The notes beneath the pieces are model-generated. The model made no database searches. It was not told the DNA's origin and saw only the letters and a program-made list of their open reading frames with translations. Below are positions 6,028 through 6,166 of a stretch of DNA of 6,166 nucleotides, piece after piece (position 1 is the stretch's first letter; each line of letters starts with the position of its first letter). The stretch lies in assembly GCA_028277025.1 (NCBI GenBank), contig JAPYVG010000094.1, positions 1 through 6,166 on the forward strand, read 5' to 3'. The translations under genes were made by a program, and so were the position numbers. Source of the stretch: Sulfolobaceae archaeon (GTDB lineage Archaea > Thermoproteota > Thermoprotei_A > Sulfolobales > Sulfolobaceae).

Positions 6028-6166
6028 GTGAGCATAACAGTTGTAATTCCGACGCTTAACAGCGAGAGGACAATTAAACTTGCAGTCAGTTCCTCTCTCA
6101 AGGTGGCTGACGAAGTAATAGTAGTTGACTCTTTTTCCACGGACAGAACAGTAGAAATTGCTGAAA
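6028..6166 (+). CDS. GT2 glycosyltransferase, N-terminal fragment, 3'-truncated by window edge
   Basis: The first 46 codons are visible and the frame remains open at the window end. The protein begins (M)SITVVIPTLNSERT, the classic GT-A start strand and UDP/NDP-binding loop of family 2 enzymes, followed by ADEVIVVDSFSTDRTVEIA (27-45). The VVDSFSTDRT element (Asp34, Asp39) is the nucleotide-binding segment found in the LPS-core and glucosyltransferase-type GT2 subgroup. Start: the GTG at 6028 is preceded by an in-frame TAG two codons upstream (6022-6024) and sits at the right distance from a TATA box, so a leaderless GTG start is well supported. It follows the large membrane-protein gene on the same strand after 176 bases but has its own promoter and a nearby palindrome. 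The likely role is adding a sugar to a lipid-linked glycan; donor and acceptor cannot be read from this fragment. Confidence -1.
   Translation, partial: MSITVVIPTLNSERTIKLAVSSSLKVADEVIVVDSFSTDRTVEIAE

Overview
The window looks like chromosomal DNA of a thermoacidophilic crenarchaeon, most likely of the order Sulfolobales. The base composition is AT-rich. Every gene whose start is visible has an archaeal TATA box (TTTATATA, TTTTAAAA, TTTTAAAT or TTTTTAAC) centred 25.5-26.5 bases upstream of the start codon, with no Shine-Dalgarno leader. This is the leaderless promoter layout usual in Sulfolobales. The organism call is an inference from these features and from the protein types, not from a database match.

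Layout: (1) bases 1-687, + strand, the C-terminal part of a rhamnosyltransferase-like GT2 glycosyltransferase that starts outside the window. (2) 773-1840, - strand, a GT4-type (GT-B fold) glycosyltransferase, convergent with gene 1. (3) 2113-2865, - strand, an FkbM-family SAM-dependent methyltransferase with its own promoter. (4) 3254-5851, + strand, an 865-residue polytopic membrane protein with a large, sequon-rich domain probably outside the cell; I do not recognise its family. (5) 6028 to the window end, + strand, the first 46 codons of a second GT2 glycosyltransferase. The spacers are AT-rich (85, 272, 388 and 176 bases) and show no convincing RNA gene, insertion sequence or CRISPR array.

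Together this reads as part of a surface-glycan locus (exopolysaccharide or S-layer/pilin N-glycan). Soluble or membrane-peripheral GT2 and GT4 enzymes would add sugars to a lipid-linked chain on the cytoplasmic side. FkbM would O-methylate a sugar or chain end. The large membrane protein would act at or across the membrane (GT-C-like transferase, chain handling or export). The roles of the individual sugars cannot be read from sequence.

The genes appear to be separate transcription units and not one operon. The points most worth a second look are the unassigned 865-residue membrane protein, a perfect 16-base palindrome centred 31 bases upstream of the last gene's TATA box, and a CTTACA hexamer just upstream of three of the four TATA boxes.
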